NCBI GenBank assembly: GCA_023404495.1
Contig: JAEYBE010000048.1
Coordinates: 124,001 to 188,000 of the forward strand
Reading direction: 5' to 3'
Source of the DNA: Actinomycetes bacterium
GTDB taxonomy: Bacteria > Actinomycetota > Thermoleophilia > Solirubrobacterales > JACPNS01
DNA length: 64,000 bases
A model generated the notes under the pieces. It was not told where the DNA came from. It did no database searches and was given only the letters and a program-made list of their open reading frames with translations. Of the stretch, positions 8,974-15,837 are shown one piece after another (the first letter of the stretch is position 1; every line of letters begins with the position of its first letter). The translations under genes and the position numbers were made by a program.

Positions 8974-11517
8974 GTGAATCTCCCAGACATCTATCGCCGC
9001 ACGGCCGAAGGCGCCGCGCACTTCTCGCTGAAGAAGCCGCCGATCGTGATCGCGCTGGCTGGCCTGATCGCGGTCGGAGCGGCGTTGCTGGCGCTCTCGC
9101 TCACGCCCGACACCGGCGTCGAGTCGATCACCGGCAAGGGCTCAGACACCTACACGGACACGCAGGTCTGGGCGAAGAACTTCGGCGGCGATCCGATCGT
9201 TGTGGTCGCCAAGGGCAACGTCGCCGAGATGATGCTCGGCCCGGACATCGGCGTGATGCTCGGCCTCGAAGGTTGCCTGGCTGGCAGCGCGCCCAAGAAG
9301 GCGCTCGTTGGTCAGCCCGAGGTCTGCCGCGAACTCGCCAAGCTCAAGCCCGCAGTCGCCGTCTACGGCCCGGGCACGTTTGCCAACACAGCGATCGTCT
9401 CAATCGAGGACACGATCGAGCAGATCTCCAAAGAAGCCCGAAAGAAGGGCCGAGAGGCCGGCGAGGCGGCGGCTGCGATCGCGCGCAAACAGGGCAAGAG
9501 TGAGCAGGTCCAAGAGGAGCAACGCAAAGCCGCCGAGACCGCCACCCGCGTGACGATGGCGACCTACGCGCTCAAGCTCGGCACCCAATACAACCTCGGC
9601 CCCGGCAGCAAGCCCGAACTCAACAATCCAGAGTTCATCGCCCGCCTGATCTTCGACCCGATCCAGGGCTCGGACGTTCCCAAATCGCGCTGGTCCTACA
9701 TCTTCCCGAGCAGAGACGCCGCGATCATCCAGGTTCGCCTGCGACCAGACCTGACCGAAGCGCAGCGCGCGGAGGCCGTCGATCTCGTCAAACGAGCGAC
9801 GGCCGACCAGAAGTATCAGCTCTCAAAGGGGCAGTATTTCGTCACCGGAGCGCCCGTCGTGCTCTCCGGAATCGAAGAGGCGATTCAGCGGGCGATCGTG
9901 ATTCTCCTGATCGCAGCGCTGATTGTGATGGCGCTGACGCTTTTGGTCGTCTTCCCGGCTGAGCTCAGGCTGCTCCCGCTCGCTCTCGCCCTGATGGCCG
10001 CGGCGGTCACCTATGGGCTGCTCTCCATCAGCGGCTCAACGATCGGAGTGGGGGCCGTTGCCGTACTCCCTGTGCTCGTCGGTCTTGCGGTCGACTACGC
10101 GATCCAGTTCCACGCGCGCGCCGACCGCGAAATGCAGTCGGGCACAGATCCGCCGGCAGCGGTGAAGAAGGCCGCAACGGACGGTGGCCCGCCGGTGCTC
10201 GCCGCGGCGACGGCAACCATCGCCGCGCTTCTTGCCCTGATCCTCAGCCCGATCCCGCTGGTGCGCGGGTTTGGCCTGTTGCTCGTGATCGGCGTCGCAC
10301 TCGCGATCGTCATGGTGCTCACGGCCGGTTTCGCGACGCTCGGCTGGGCCGGCGGCGCGGCCAAGCGCGAATCCAGGCGCGAACCCGCCGAAACCGTCGC
10401 CGGCTGGGTACGCCTGCGCAAGCTCTTCAACCGCACAACCCGCAACCCGCAGAAGACGGTGCGGATCGCGATGGCGCTGGCGATCGTCGGCTGGATCTGC
10501 GGCTTGCTCTCCCCGGTTACCACCGACATCCAGCAGCTCGTCCCCTCAAGCCTCGGGGCGGTGAAGGACGCCAAGGAGTTCCAGAAACTGACCGGCACTT
10601 CCGGACAAGTGGATGTCTTGGTGCGCTCAGAGAACGTCACGAACCCGAAGACGCTCAAGTGGATGATCGATTTCCAGAAGGCCGCTTTGGCGGAGGCCGG
10701 CTACAAGGGCGAGAATCCCAACTGCACGAAGTCGACGCTCTGCCCGGCGCTTTCGCTGAGCGGTCTCTTCGAGGGCCAGAAGCTCACCGAGGCCAACATC
10801 CAGCGCCTGCTCGGCCAAGTCGGCGACTTCTCGCGTGGTGCTGTCACCCCGGACCGCAAGATGGCGACGATCGCATTCGGTCTACGCGAAGAATCGCTCA
10901 ACGACCAGAAGAAGGCGATCGACAAGCTGCGCGAGCGGATCGAGAAGCACCCACCGCCGGCCGGCGTCAGCGCGGGTGTCGTTGGCCTGAGCGCCCAGGC
11001 GGCTGACGCAAGCGGTTCGATGAGCAATCCGCTGCGGCGCCTGCTGATCGCGCTCGTGGCGCTCGGCCTGCTCTTCCTCGTTGTCCGCGGCGTTTCGGCA
11101 AGCTGGCGCGCTGCCGCCGCCCCAGTGCTTTCCGTAGCTGCTGCCGCGGGAATCTCCGCGCTGCTGCTGTTCATTGCACGGGTCGACTTGAACCCAATGT
11201 CGGCGGCGCTGGGCGTATTCATCGTGGCGATCGCCGGCGAATTCACCCTGCTGATACACATGCAGTATCTGCGAGAACGGGCAAAGGGCGAAGGCGAAGA
11301 CGTGATTGCCGCATTCAGGCGCGCATATCTGCGGATCGGCCCGGCCGTCTTTGCTTCGGGCGTGACCGCAATCGCTGGATTCGCCGCACTCGCCGTCAGC
11401 GACATCGGCATGCTGCGCGGATTCGCGCTGGTCGCCGTCGTCGACCTGACGGTTGCGCTGGCGAGCACCGTCTTGCTCCTGCCGGCGATCACCGCTTGGC
11501 TTGAATCTCGGCGATGA
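8974..11517 (+). CDS. HAE3/MMPL-type RND superfamily transporter
   Basis: 847 residues, GTG start. The fold is the RND duplication: TM1 at about 25-44, a large extracytoplasmic domain to about residue 300, and a bundle of TM helices to about 460 that includes the GLAVDYAIQFHAR motif typical of MMPL/HAE3 proteins. A second anchor lies near 495-515, followed by a second extracytoplasmic domain, and a second bundle spans about 690-840. HAE3 proteins move hydrophobic compounds such as hopanoids or lipids. The gene is 36 bp after the last MCE gene and overlaps the redoxin-like gene by 4 bp, so it is inferred to work with the Mce machine, perhaps in lipid export or exchange. The substrate is unknown. 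Confidence 0.85.
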   Translation: MNLPDIYRRTAEGAAHFSLKKPPIVIALAGLIAVGAALLALSLTPDTGVESITGKGSDTYTDTQVWAKNFGGDPIVVVAKGNVAEMMLGPDIGVMLGLEGCLAGSAPKKALVGQPEVCRELAKLKPAVAVYGPGTFANTAIVSIEDTIEQISKEARKKGREAGEAAAAIARKQGKSEQVQEEQRKAAETATRVTMATYALKLGTQYNLGPGSKPELNNPEFIARLIFDPIQGSDVPKSRWSYIFPSRDAAIIQVRLRPDLTEAQRAEAVDLVKRATADQKYQLSKGQYFVTGAPVVLSGIEEAIQRAIVILLIAALIVMALTLLVVFPAELRLLPLALALMAAAVTYGLLSISGSTIGVGAVAVLPVLVGLAVDYAIQFHARADREMQSGTDPPAAVKKAATDGGPPVLAAATATIAALLALILSPIPLVRGFGLLLVIGVALAIVMVLTAGFATLGWAGGAAKRESRREPAETVAGWVRLRKLFNRTTRNPQKTVRIAMALAIVGWICGLLSPVTTDIQQLVPSSLGAVKDAKEFQKLTGTSGQVDVLVRSENVTNPKTLKWMIDFQKAALAEAGYKGENPNCTKSTLCPALSLSGLFEGQKLTEANIQRLLGQVGDFSRGAVTPDRKMATIAFGLREESLNDQKKAIDKLRERIEKHPPPAGVSAGVVGLSAQAADASGSMSNPLRRLLIALVALGLLFLVVRGVSASWRAAAAPVLSVAAAAGISALLLFIARVDLNPMSAALGVFIVAIAGEFTLLIHMQYLRERAKGEGEDVIAAFRRAYLRIGPAVFASGVTAIAGFAALAVSDIGMLRGFALVAVVDLTVALASTVLLLPAITAWLESRR

Positions 11518-12116
11518 ACACGTTCTGGCGCGCCTTCATCGGTCTGCTTGCGATCGGGGTGGTGATCTCGCTGGTGGCGCTGATGGACAACTCACGTCCG
11601 ATCGGCTCTGAGAACCTCGTCGGCAAGCCCCTGCCGGATTTCGCCGCGCCGCTCGCCTCTGGCACCCAGGAGGGCGACGCCAACATCTACACGCCTGCGC
11701 AGGCCAAAGCGGCGAAGTCAGTGGCCGCATGCGATGTGGATCTGCCCGGAGTGTTCGTCTCCTGCCGTGACCTCAAGGGCGAGGCGGTCCTCACCTTCTG
11801 GAACACCACCAAGCCAGAATGCGTCAAGCAGGTCGACGTTCTGGATGGCTTTGCAGGCAAAAACAGGGATGTCGAGACCGCTGCTGTGGCCTTCGACCAA
11901 GGTGAGTCGACGGTCCGCGCATTCACCAAAGGGCGCGACTGGTCGATCCCGCTCCCGATTGATCGCGACGGCGCCGCAGCGGGCCTGTATGCCGTGGCCG
12001 GCTGTCCGTCGACCTTTTTCATCCAGGACGGCGAGATCACCGGCGTTAAGCTCGGCACGCTCTCGGCCGCCGAGATCGCAAGTCGGCTCGGCGCGACGGG
12101 CAGCACCGGAAACTGA
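11514..12116 (+). CDS. Membrane-anchored thioredoxin-fold (TlpA/AhpC-like) protein lacking the first CxxC cysteine
   Basis: 200 residues. An N-terminal anchor (about 5-24) precedes a thioredoxin-like domain. The usual FWxxWCPPC active-site line reads FWNTTKPEC, so Lys100 takes the place of the N-terminal cysteine and only Cys103 remains. A cysteine (Cys164) stands just before the predicted cis-proline in AGCPSTFFI, and Cys73/Cys84 flank a segment before the active-site strand. Classical disulfide exchange at CxxC is therefore impossible; a one-cysteine peroxiredoxin-like role, a Cys103-Cys164 pair or a structural role are options. ATGA overlap with the RND gene and a one-base overlap with the next gene place it in the Mce operon. 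Confidence 0.7.
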   Translation: MNTFWRAFIGLLAIGVVISLVALMDNSRPIGSENLVGKPLPDFAAPLASGTQEGDANIYTPAQAKAAKSVAACDVDLPGVFVSCRDLKGEAVLTFWNTTKPECVKQVDVLDGFAGKNRDVETAAVAFDQGESTVRAFTKGRDWSIPLPIDRDGAAAGLYAVAGCPSTFFIQDGEITGVKLGTLSAAEIASRLGATGSTGN

Positions 12117-12595
12117 TGGGAAAACGCTCCAGACAGCGCGAGGGCGGCGCCGACAGCGCCGCCAAGAGCAAGCCGTCGCTGCGCGAACGCGCGGACGCCG
12201 CCAGCAAGGTCGCCGAGAAGCGCATCAAAGAGCGCCCGGCTGCTCCTTGGGACCCGTTCCCGCTGACCGAGCTCGCGGTCTTATCGGGGCTTGTGCTGAT
12301 GGTGATCGGCGCGGTGCTCGGCGGTCAGACTGGCAAGGGCTTGATCGTCTCCGGGGTTGTACTGGCGTGCATCGGCGGGCTTGAGACCGCTCTCAGAGAG
12401 CAGCTGGCCGGCTACCGGTCACACTCCGGTCTGTTGGCCGGGCTCGCGGCGCTGCTCGCCTTGATCGGCACCACCGCGCTACTGAAGATCAGCGTCGCCG
12501 TGGCAGCAGCGATCGCCATCGGGGTGTTTGCGCTGGTGTTTCCGGCGCTGCGGCGGGCCTTCGTCCGCAAGTCCGGCGGCGGAGGCGTACTCTGA
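12116..12595 (+). CDS. Small membrane protein at the end of the Mce operon, unknown function
   Basis: 159 residues. A charged Arg/Lys-rich cytoplasmic N-terminus (1-48) is followed by about four hydrophobic segments (near 53-69, 73-90, 105-122 and 125-143) and a short basic, Gly-rich end. I recognise no family. The ATG shares one base with the redoxin-like stop, so it is probably the last gene of the transcript that begins upstream of the window. Mce operons of actinobacteria often end with small Mce-associated membrane proteins, but this one does not show a clear match to those. Confidence 0.7.
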   Translation: MGKRSRQREGGADSAAKSKPSLRERADAASKVAEKRIKERPAAPWDPFPLTELAVLSGLVLMVIGAVLGGQTGKGLIVSGVVLACIGGLETALREQLAGYRSHSGLLAGLAALLALIGTTALLKISVAVAAAIAIGVFALVFPALRRAFVRKSGGGGVL

Positions 12596-12676
12596 ACTAG
12601 AAACAGTTTCGGCTACGGTAGATTCTTCCGAGTTTGAACTTGAGTCAAATGGGATCAATGGGGGAAACTGAGCAAA

Positions 12677-13078
12677 ATGGCTGCGGAGCAGGTGGTGCAC
12701 GGACCGTCTGAAATCAAGTCCGGTCGCATGAAAGTCAGTGCATTCTGGATGTTCGTCATCGGAATGGCTATGTGGGTCGGCGTGCCGGGATTCTGGCTCT
12801 ACGTCGGATCGCAGATCAAAGCTTCATCGAACTCGCTGAGCCTTGCGCTCGTGGTGATGGGCGTCGGCGCGGTTGTCACGATTGTCGTGCTGGTCAAGAT
12901 TCTCGGAAACCTCCACCGCAGCTGGTACGAGGAGTACGAGGAGCTGAACGACCGCAAGCCGCAGCGCACTCCGCTCGAACCAGTGCTGGTCGTCAGCGCC
13001 TTTCTCGCGCTCGCGGTCTTCGGCGTCTGGTTTGCGTTCTTCGCCGGCGGTGGCGGTCCGACGGTCGGACCGCAGTAG
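12677..13078 (+). CDS. Small three-TM membrane protein, unknown function
   Basis: 133 residues with three hydrophobic segments (about 23-42, 53-75 and 100-120). A charged cytoplasmic loop between the second and third contains SWYEEYEELNDRK. The 81-bp upstream gap is AT-richer than its surroundings and contains a TAGATT hexamer, so it may have its own promoter. No strong Shine-Dalgarno precedes ATG 12677. The gene ends 3 bp from the stop of the convergent VOC gene. No family is recognised. Confidence 0.65.
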   Translation: MAAEQVVHGPSEIKSGRMKVSAFWMFVIGMAMWVGVPGFWLYVGSQIKASSNSLSLALVVMGVGAVVTIVVLVKILGNLHRSWYEEYEELNDRKPQRTPLEPVLVVSAFLALAVFGVWFAFFAGGGGPTVGPQ

Positions 13079-13081
13079 CGG

Positions 13082-13573
13082 CTACTCGACGACGATCCCA
13101 GGTCCGTCAGTGGCGATCTCGACGATGTTGCCGTCGGGGTCGCGGAAGTAGATCGAGCTGTAATACGTGCGGTTGATCGGCTCGGTCGCCTGGACGCCGT
13201 GCTCGGTCAGGTGACGTTGCCAGGCCGCCAGCTCCTCCAGCGAACCGGCCCTCAGCGCGAAGTGGTGGACGACTCCGACGCCGATCGAGCCCTGCTCCAT
13301 GTGTGGATACTCCATGAACGACACGAGCGTGCCTGGTGAGGCCTCGGGGTCGCCAAAGTAGAAGTGACGCGCGGTCGGATCATCCTCGTTGGCCGCGCGC
13401 TTGACGAGGGTGAGGCCGAGCAGGTCGCGATAGAAGCTCACCGTGCGCTCGAGATTCGCGCAGATCGCGGTGATGTGGTGGATGCCGCGCAGCTTCAACT
13501 CAATCGGCTCCTGAGCGGGCGGGGCGCTTGGAGCGGGATCGCCGGGAGCGGGTGGTGTGACGGCATCGTTCAC
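13082..13573 (-). CDS. VOC (glyoxalase/dioxygenase superfamily) protein
   Basis: 163 residues, GTG start. A Pro/Ala-rich N-terminal extension of about 25 residues precedes one VOC module. Metal-ligand candidates are the His of GIHHITA, the second-repeat His of VVHHFAL and Glu in NIVEIATD, with an FRDPDGNIVE motif before the last. The paired beta-alpha-beta-beta-beta repeats match glyoxalase/ring-cleavage dioxygenase-like proteins of about 140 residues. Substrate cannot be assigned. The start lacks a Shine-Dalgarno, but TAGGCT lies 9 nt upstream, suggesting a leaderless mRNA. Confidence 0.8.
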   Translation of the reverse strand: MNDAVTPPAPGDPAPSAPPAQEPIELKLRGIHHITAICANLERTVSFYRDLLGLTLVKRAANEDDPTARHFYFGDPEASPGTLVSFMEYPHMEQGSIGVGVVHHFALRAGSLEELAAWQRHLTEHGVQATEPINRTYYSSIYFRDPDGNIVEIATDGPGIVVE

Positions 13574-13582
13574 GAGTTGCAG

Positions 13583-13588
13583 AGCCTA
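13583..13588 (-). promoter_or_regulatory. Candidate -10 box of the VOC gene
   Basis: TAGGCT on the minus strand lies 9 nt before the GTG start, with no Shine-Dalgarno between. It matches the TANNNT pattern seen before several other genes of the window. Confidence 0.35.
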
Positions 13589-13591
13589 CCG

Positions 13592-13618
13592 GGGCGGGCG
13601 CCGGGAAAGCGCCCGCCC
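13592..13618 (-). terminator. Hairpin after mihF
   Basis: A perfect 10-bp GC-only stem (GGGCGGGCGC / GCGCCCGCCC) with a 7-nt loop lies between the mihF stop and the VOC start. There is no T-run, so it would be a non-canonical terminator or an mRNA-stabilising hairpin. Confidence 0.5.
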
Positions 13619-13635
13619 GCGGTCAGATCGATGGC

Positions 13636-14019
13636 TTATGCGGCGGCGCGGTAGACGACGCTCGCCGCGAGGTCGGGCGAGGGGCGGCCGGCGACAAGGA
13701 CGGCGGCCATGGCCGAGCGCTGGCGCTCGGTGAGGGACCTGATCGTTTTGGTCTCGCTGAGACCGATCGAGTCCATGAACTTGGCGCAGCGGGTCGATCC
13801 CCAGCGCTTCTGGCTCGTCAGGAGCTCGGCGATCTCCATGCCGGCAACTTCATCGGCCGGATCAAGGAGGACATCGGCAACGGCGACATCACCGCGGGCG
13901 ACGCGGCGTTTGAGCTCGGCGCGAGCGAGACGGATGCGGTTGGCCTGCTCGAGTGCTCGCATGTTCTGGCGACCGGCGCGCGGGGTGGCGGGTGCCGGAG
14001 CTGGGTCTGAGTTGTTCAC
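13636..14019 (-). CDS. mihF: Integration host factor, actinobacterial type (mIHF-like)
   Basis: 127 residues. The central part (about 28-110) matches the mycobacterial/Streptomyces mIHF family: a helical RARAELKRRVARGD stretch, an MEIAELL segment, a helix-two-turns-helix-like region around SIGLSETKTIRSL, and TERQRSAM. Actinobacterial IHF is a small nucleoid protein that binds DNA through this module. Ala/Pro-rich tails at both ends make it longer than the roughly 105-residue mycobacterial protein. GTG start with GGAGG nine bases upstream, one of the clearest ribosome sites in the window. It has a 506-bp upstream region, consistent with its own regulated promoter. Confidence 0.8.
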   Translation of the reverse strand: MNNSDPAPAPATPRAGRQNMRALEQANRIRLARAELKRRVARGDVAVADVLLDPADEVAGMEIAELLTSQKRWGSTRCAKFMDSIGLSETKTIRSLTERQRSAMAAVLVAGRPSPDLAASVVYRAAA

Positions 14020-14525
14020 TTATTCGTACCTCCGGTTTTCGAGGTTTGACGGGTCAAACGCTTCACAGCAGTTGCTCACACGGAAGCAAGAAGGCCTTCG
14101 CCATTCGAGGGCGCACAGGACCGCCCGGCTCCCCGCCGGCTTCGATCAAACGCCTTTATGAATGGTCCCCTTTGGCAGATCCGAGAGACCGTGTCAGCGA
14201 GTTGCACCTTACGACGGAATGTTTCAAATTTGTGACGCGGGCGTTTTTAAATCCCGCTCAGAGCGAACATTTTGTGCACGTCCGAGTTTGTGAAATTTTG
14301 GACAAATTGATTCCGTCCGATGGGGTCGCAATCCGCACAAATGGGCGGAATCTAAGTGACTTTTCGGTCAGTTTGGCCGGCTGGCCAATCTGGTGTAGGC
14401 GCCGCCGCCGCGCGACGCGAGCAAGCGATTCTTGGCAACCACATACGTCCTGTGGCGCGTCACAAGACGTATGTGATGGACGGAAACCGCTTGGGAATGC
14501 GGGATCCGGGTGATGTTCCCGGTGG
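14020..14525. other. 506-bp intergenic region upstream of mihF
   Basis: No convincing gene. The middle part (about 14220-14380) is AT-richer than its surroundings and contains TTTGTG at 14229-14234, 14271-14276 and 14287-14292 and CACAAA at 14336-14341, possible binding sites for a regulator of mihF. A hairpin (14440-14475) sits near the end of the neighbouring minus-strand gene. Confidence 0.5.
14440..14475 (-). terminator. Hairpin downstream of the serine palmitoyltransferase-like gene
   Basis: Inverted repeat CACATACGTC / GACGTATGTG (10 bp perfect, extended by TGTG/CACA after one mismatch) with a short GC loop. It begins about 50 bp past the stop of the minus-strand gene. It has no T-run, and its arms share the ATACGTC...GACGTA motif with the hairpin at 17423. 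Confidence 0.5.
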
Positions 14526-15821
14526 TCAGGCTGCGGATTCGCGCTTCATCGCCGGGTGCTTTTCGGCGACGGCGAGGATGCGTTCGATCGCGGAGTCGAG
14601 GTGCTCGCGCTCGTGCGTTGCCATCACCGAGGTACGCAGCAGCGCGCTGCCGTGCGGCACGGCGGGGTGCATGGCGACATTGCAGTAGAGGCCGGCGTCG
14701 TAGAGCTCTTTCCAGACCAGACCGGCTTCCCAGTCTTCTCCGACGACGATCGGCACGACAGGCGTGAATGGCTTGATCGAGTAGCGGCCGGCCATCTCGG
14801 TGCCGGGGTCGACCACGCGCAGGCCGGCGGCGTCGAGCTGGGTCCAGAGGTATTCGGCGTTCTTCAGCAATCGCGCCATCAGCGCGCGGCCCTCGTCGCT
14901 CTTGGCGATCTTGACCGCCGCGAGCGCCGCGCCGATCGCGGCCGGAACTGCGCTGGCCGTAAAGAGGAATGAGCGCGAGTAAAGGCGCAGGTAGTCGACG
15001 ATGTCGGCGTCGGCGGCAATAAACCCGCCGCAGCTGGCAAGCGACTTCGAGAAAGTGCCCATCCGCAGATCGACCTGATCCTCAATCCCAAGCAGCTCGC
15101 TCGCTCCGACGCCGCGCGCGCCGAGCACGCCGACCCCGTGGGCCTCATCGACCATCAGCCGCGCTCCGTATGACTTGGTGAGCTCCGCGATCCGCGGCAG
15201 ATCGGCGATGTCGCCTTCCATCGAGTAGACGCCGTCGACAACCACGAGCACGCCGCCGCCGTCGCCCTGAGCGCGGTCGAGCATCGTCTCGAGCTTGTCG
15301 AGCCGCCCGTGGCGAAACGGGCGGACCTTGGCGCCGGAGAGTGCGATCCCGTCGAGCAGGGAGGCGTGGTCGCCCGCGTCGCAGATCACGGTGTCTCCGG
15401 GCTGGAGCATCGCCGAGAGGCAGCCGAGGTTCGCCTGGTAGCCGGTGGTGAAGACGATCGAGTCGCCGGTGCCGTACCAGTCGGCGATTTCGCGCTCAAG
15501 CTCGGTGTGGATGTCGATCGTTCCGTTGAGCAGACGCGATCCGGTGAGCGCGGTGCCGTACTTCTCGAGTGCGTCGCGAGCACCCTGGATCACGCGCTCG
15601 TCGCCGGTCAGCCCGAGGTAGTTGTTCGAGCCGAGCATCACGCGCTCCATGCCCTCCATCTGCACGACTGGCCCGGCAGGGCCCTCGAGCAGGCGGAAGA
15701 ACGGGAGCATGTCGTGCTCGCGGGCGGCGGCGATTATCTCGGCGCGCTCGTGCTTGCGCGCGCGCTCGAATAGATCGACCGCGGGGCCCGGAGAAATGGT
15801 CTGTGCCTCACTAGAGTCCAC
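14526..15821 (-). CDS. spt: Serine palmitoyltransferase-like alpha-oxoamine synthase
   Basis: 431 residues from GTG 15821. This is a fold-type I PLP enzyme of the alpha-oxoamine synthase family, which condenses an acyl-CoA or acyl-ACP with an amino acid. PLP contacts: His152 (DHAS), Asp225 and His228 (VDEAH), Lys259 in GTFSKSLASCGG. The GSRLLNGTIDIH block and the FSKS(L/F)AS lysine motif resemble bacterial serine palmitoyltransferase rather than KBL or BioF, which carry GTLGKA. In-frame sequence extends upstream of 15821 but overlaps the divergent gene; the VDLFERARKH block starting at residue 15 supports a start close to the chosen one. The divergent YghO/bCerS-like acyltransferase supports a role in long-chain base synthesis. 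AONS or KBL activity is not excluded. Confidence 0.75.
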   Translation of the reverse strand: MDSSEAQTISPGPAVDLFERARKHERAEIIAAAREHDMLPFFRLLEGPAGPVVQMEGMERVMLGSNNYLGLTGDERVIQGARDALEKYGTALTGSRLLNGTIDIHTELEREIADWYGTGDSIVFTTGYQANLGCLSAMLQPGDTVICDAGDHASLLDGIALSGAKVRPFRHGRLDKLETMLDRAQGDGGGVLVVVDGVYSMEGDIADLPRIAELTKSYGARLMVDEAHGVGVLGARGVGASELLGIEDQVDLRMGTFSKSLASCGGFIAADADIVDYLRLYSRSFLFTASAVPAAIGAALAAVKIAKSDEGRALMARLLKNAEYLWTQLDAAGLRVVDPGTEMAGRYSIKPFTPVVPIVVGEDWEAGLVWKELYDAGLYCNVAMHPAVPHGSALLRTSVMATHEREHLDSAIERILAVAEKHPAMKRESAA

Positions 15822-15837
15822 GCCGTGAGCGATCCTA
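15812..15837. promoter_or_regulatory. Back-to-back start region of the spt and acyltransferase genes
   Basis: Only 3 bp separate the two start codons. TAGAGT (15812-15817, plus strand) lies 7 nt before GTG 15825, and TAGGAT (15837-15832, minus strand) lies 10 nt before GTG 15821. Each -10-like box therefore lies inside or at the start of the other gene. No good -35 boxes and no ribosome sites are visible. Confidence 0.4.

Noticed and set aside
13953..14513. A 186-codon plus-strand frame overlapping mihF
   Set aside because: No start site or motif, and it overlaps the 5' half of the better-supported mihF.
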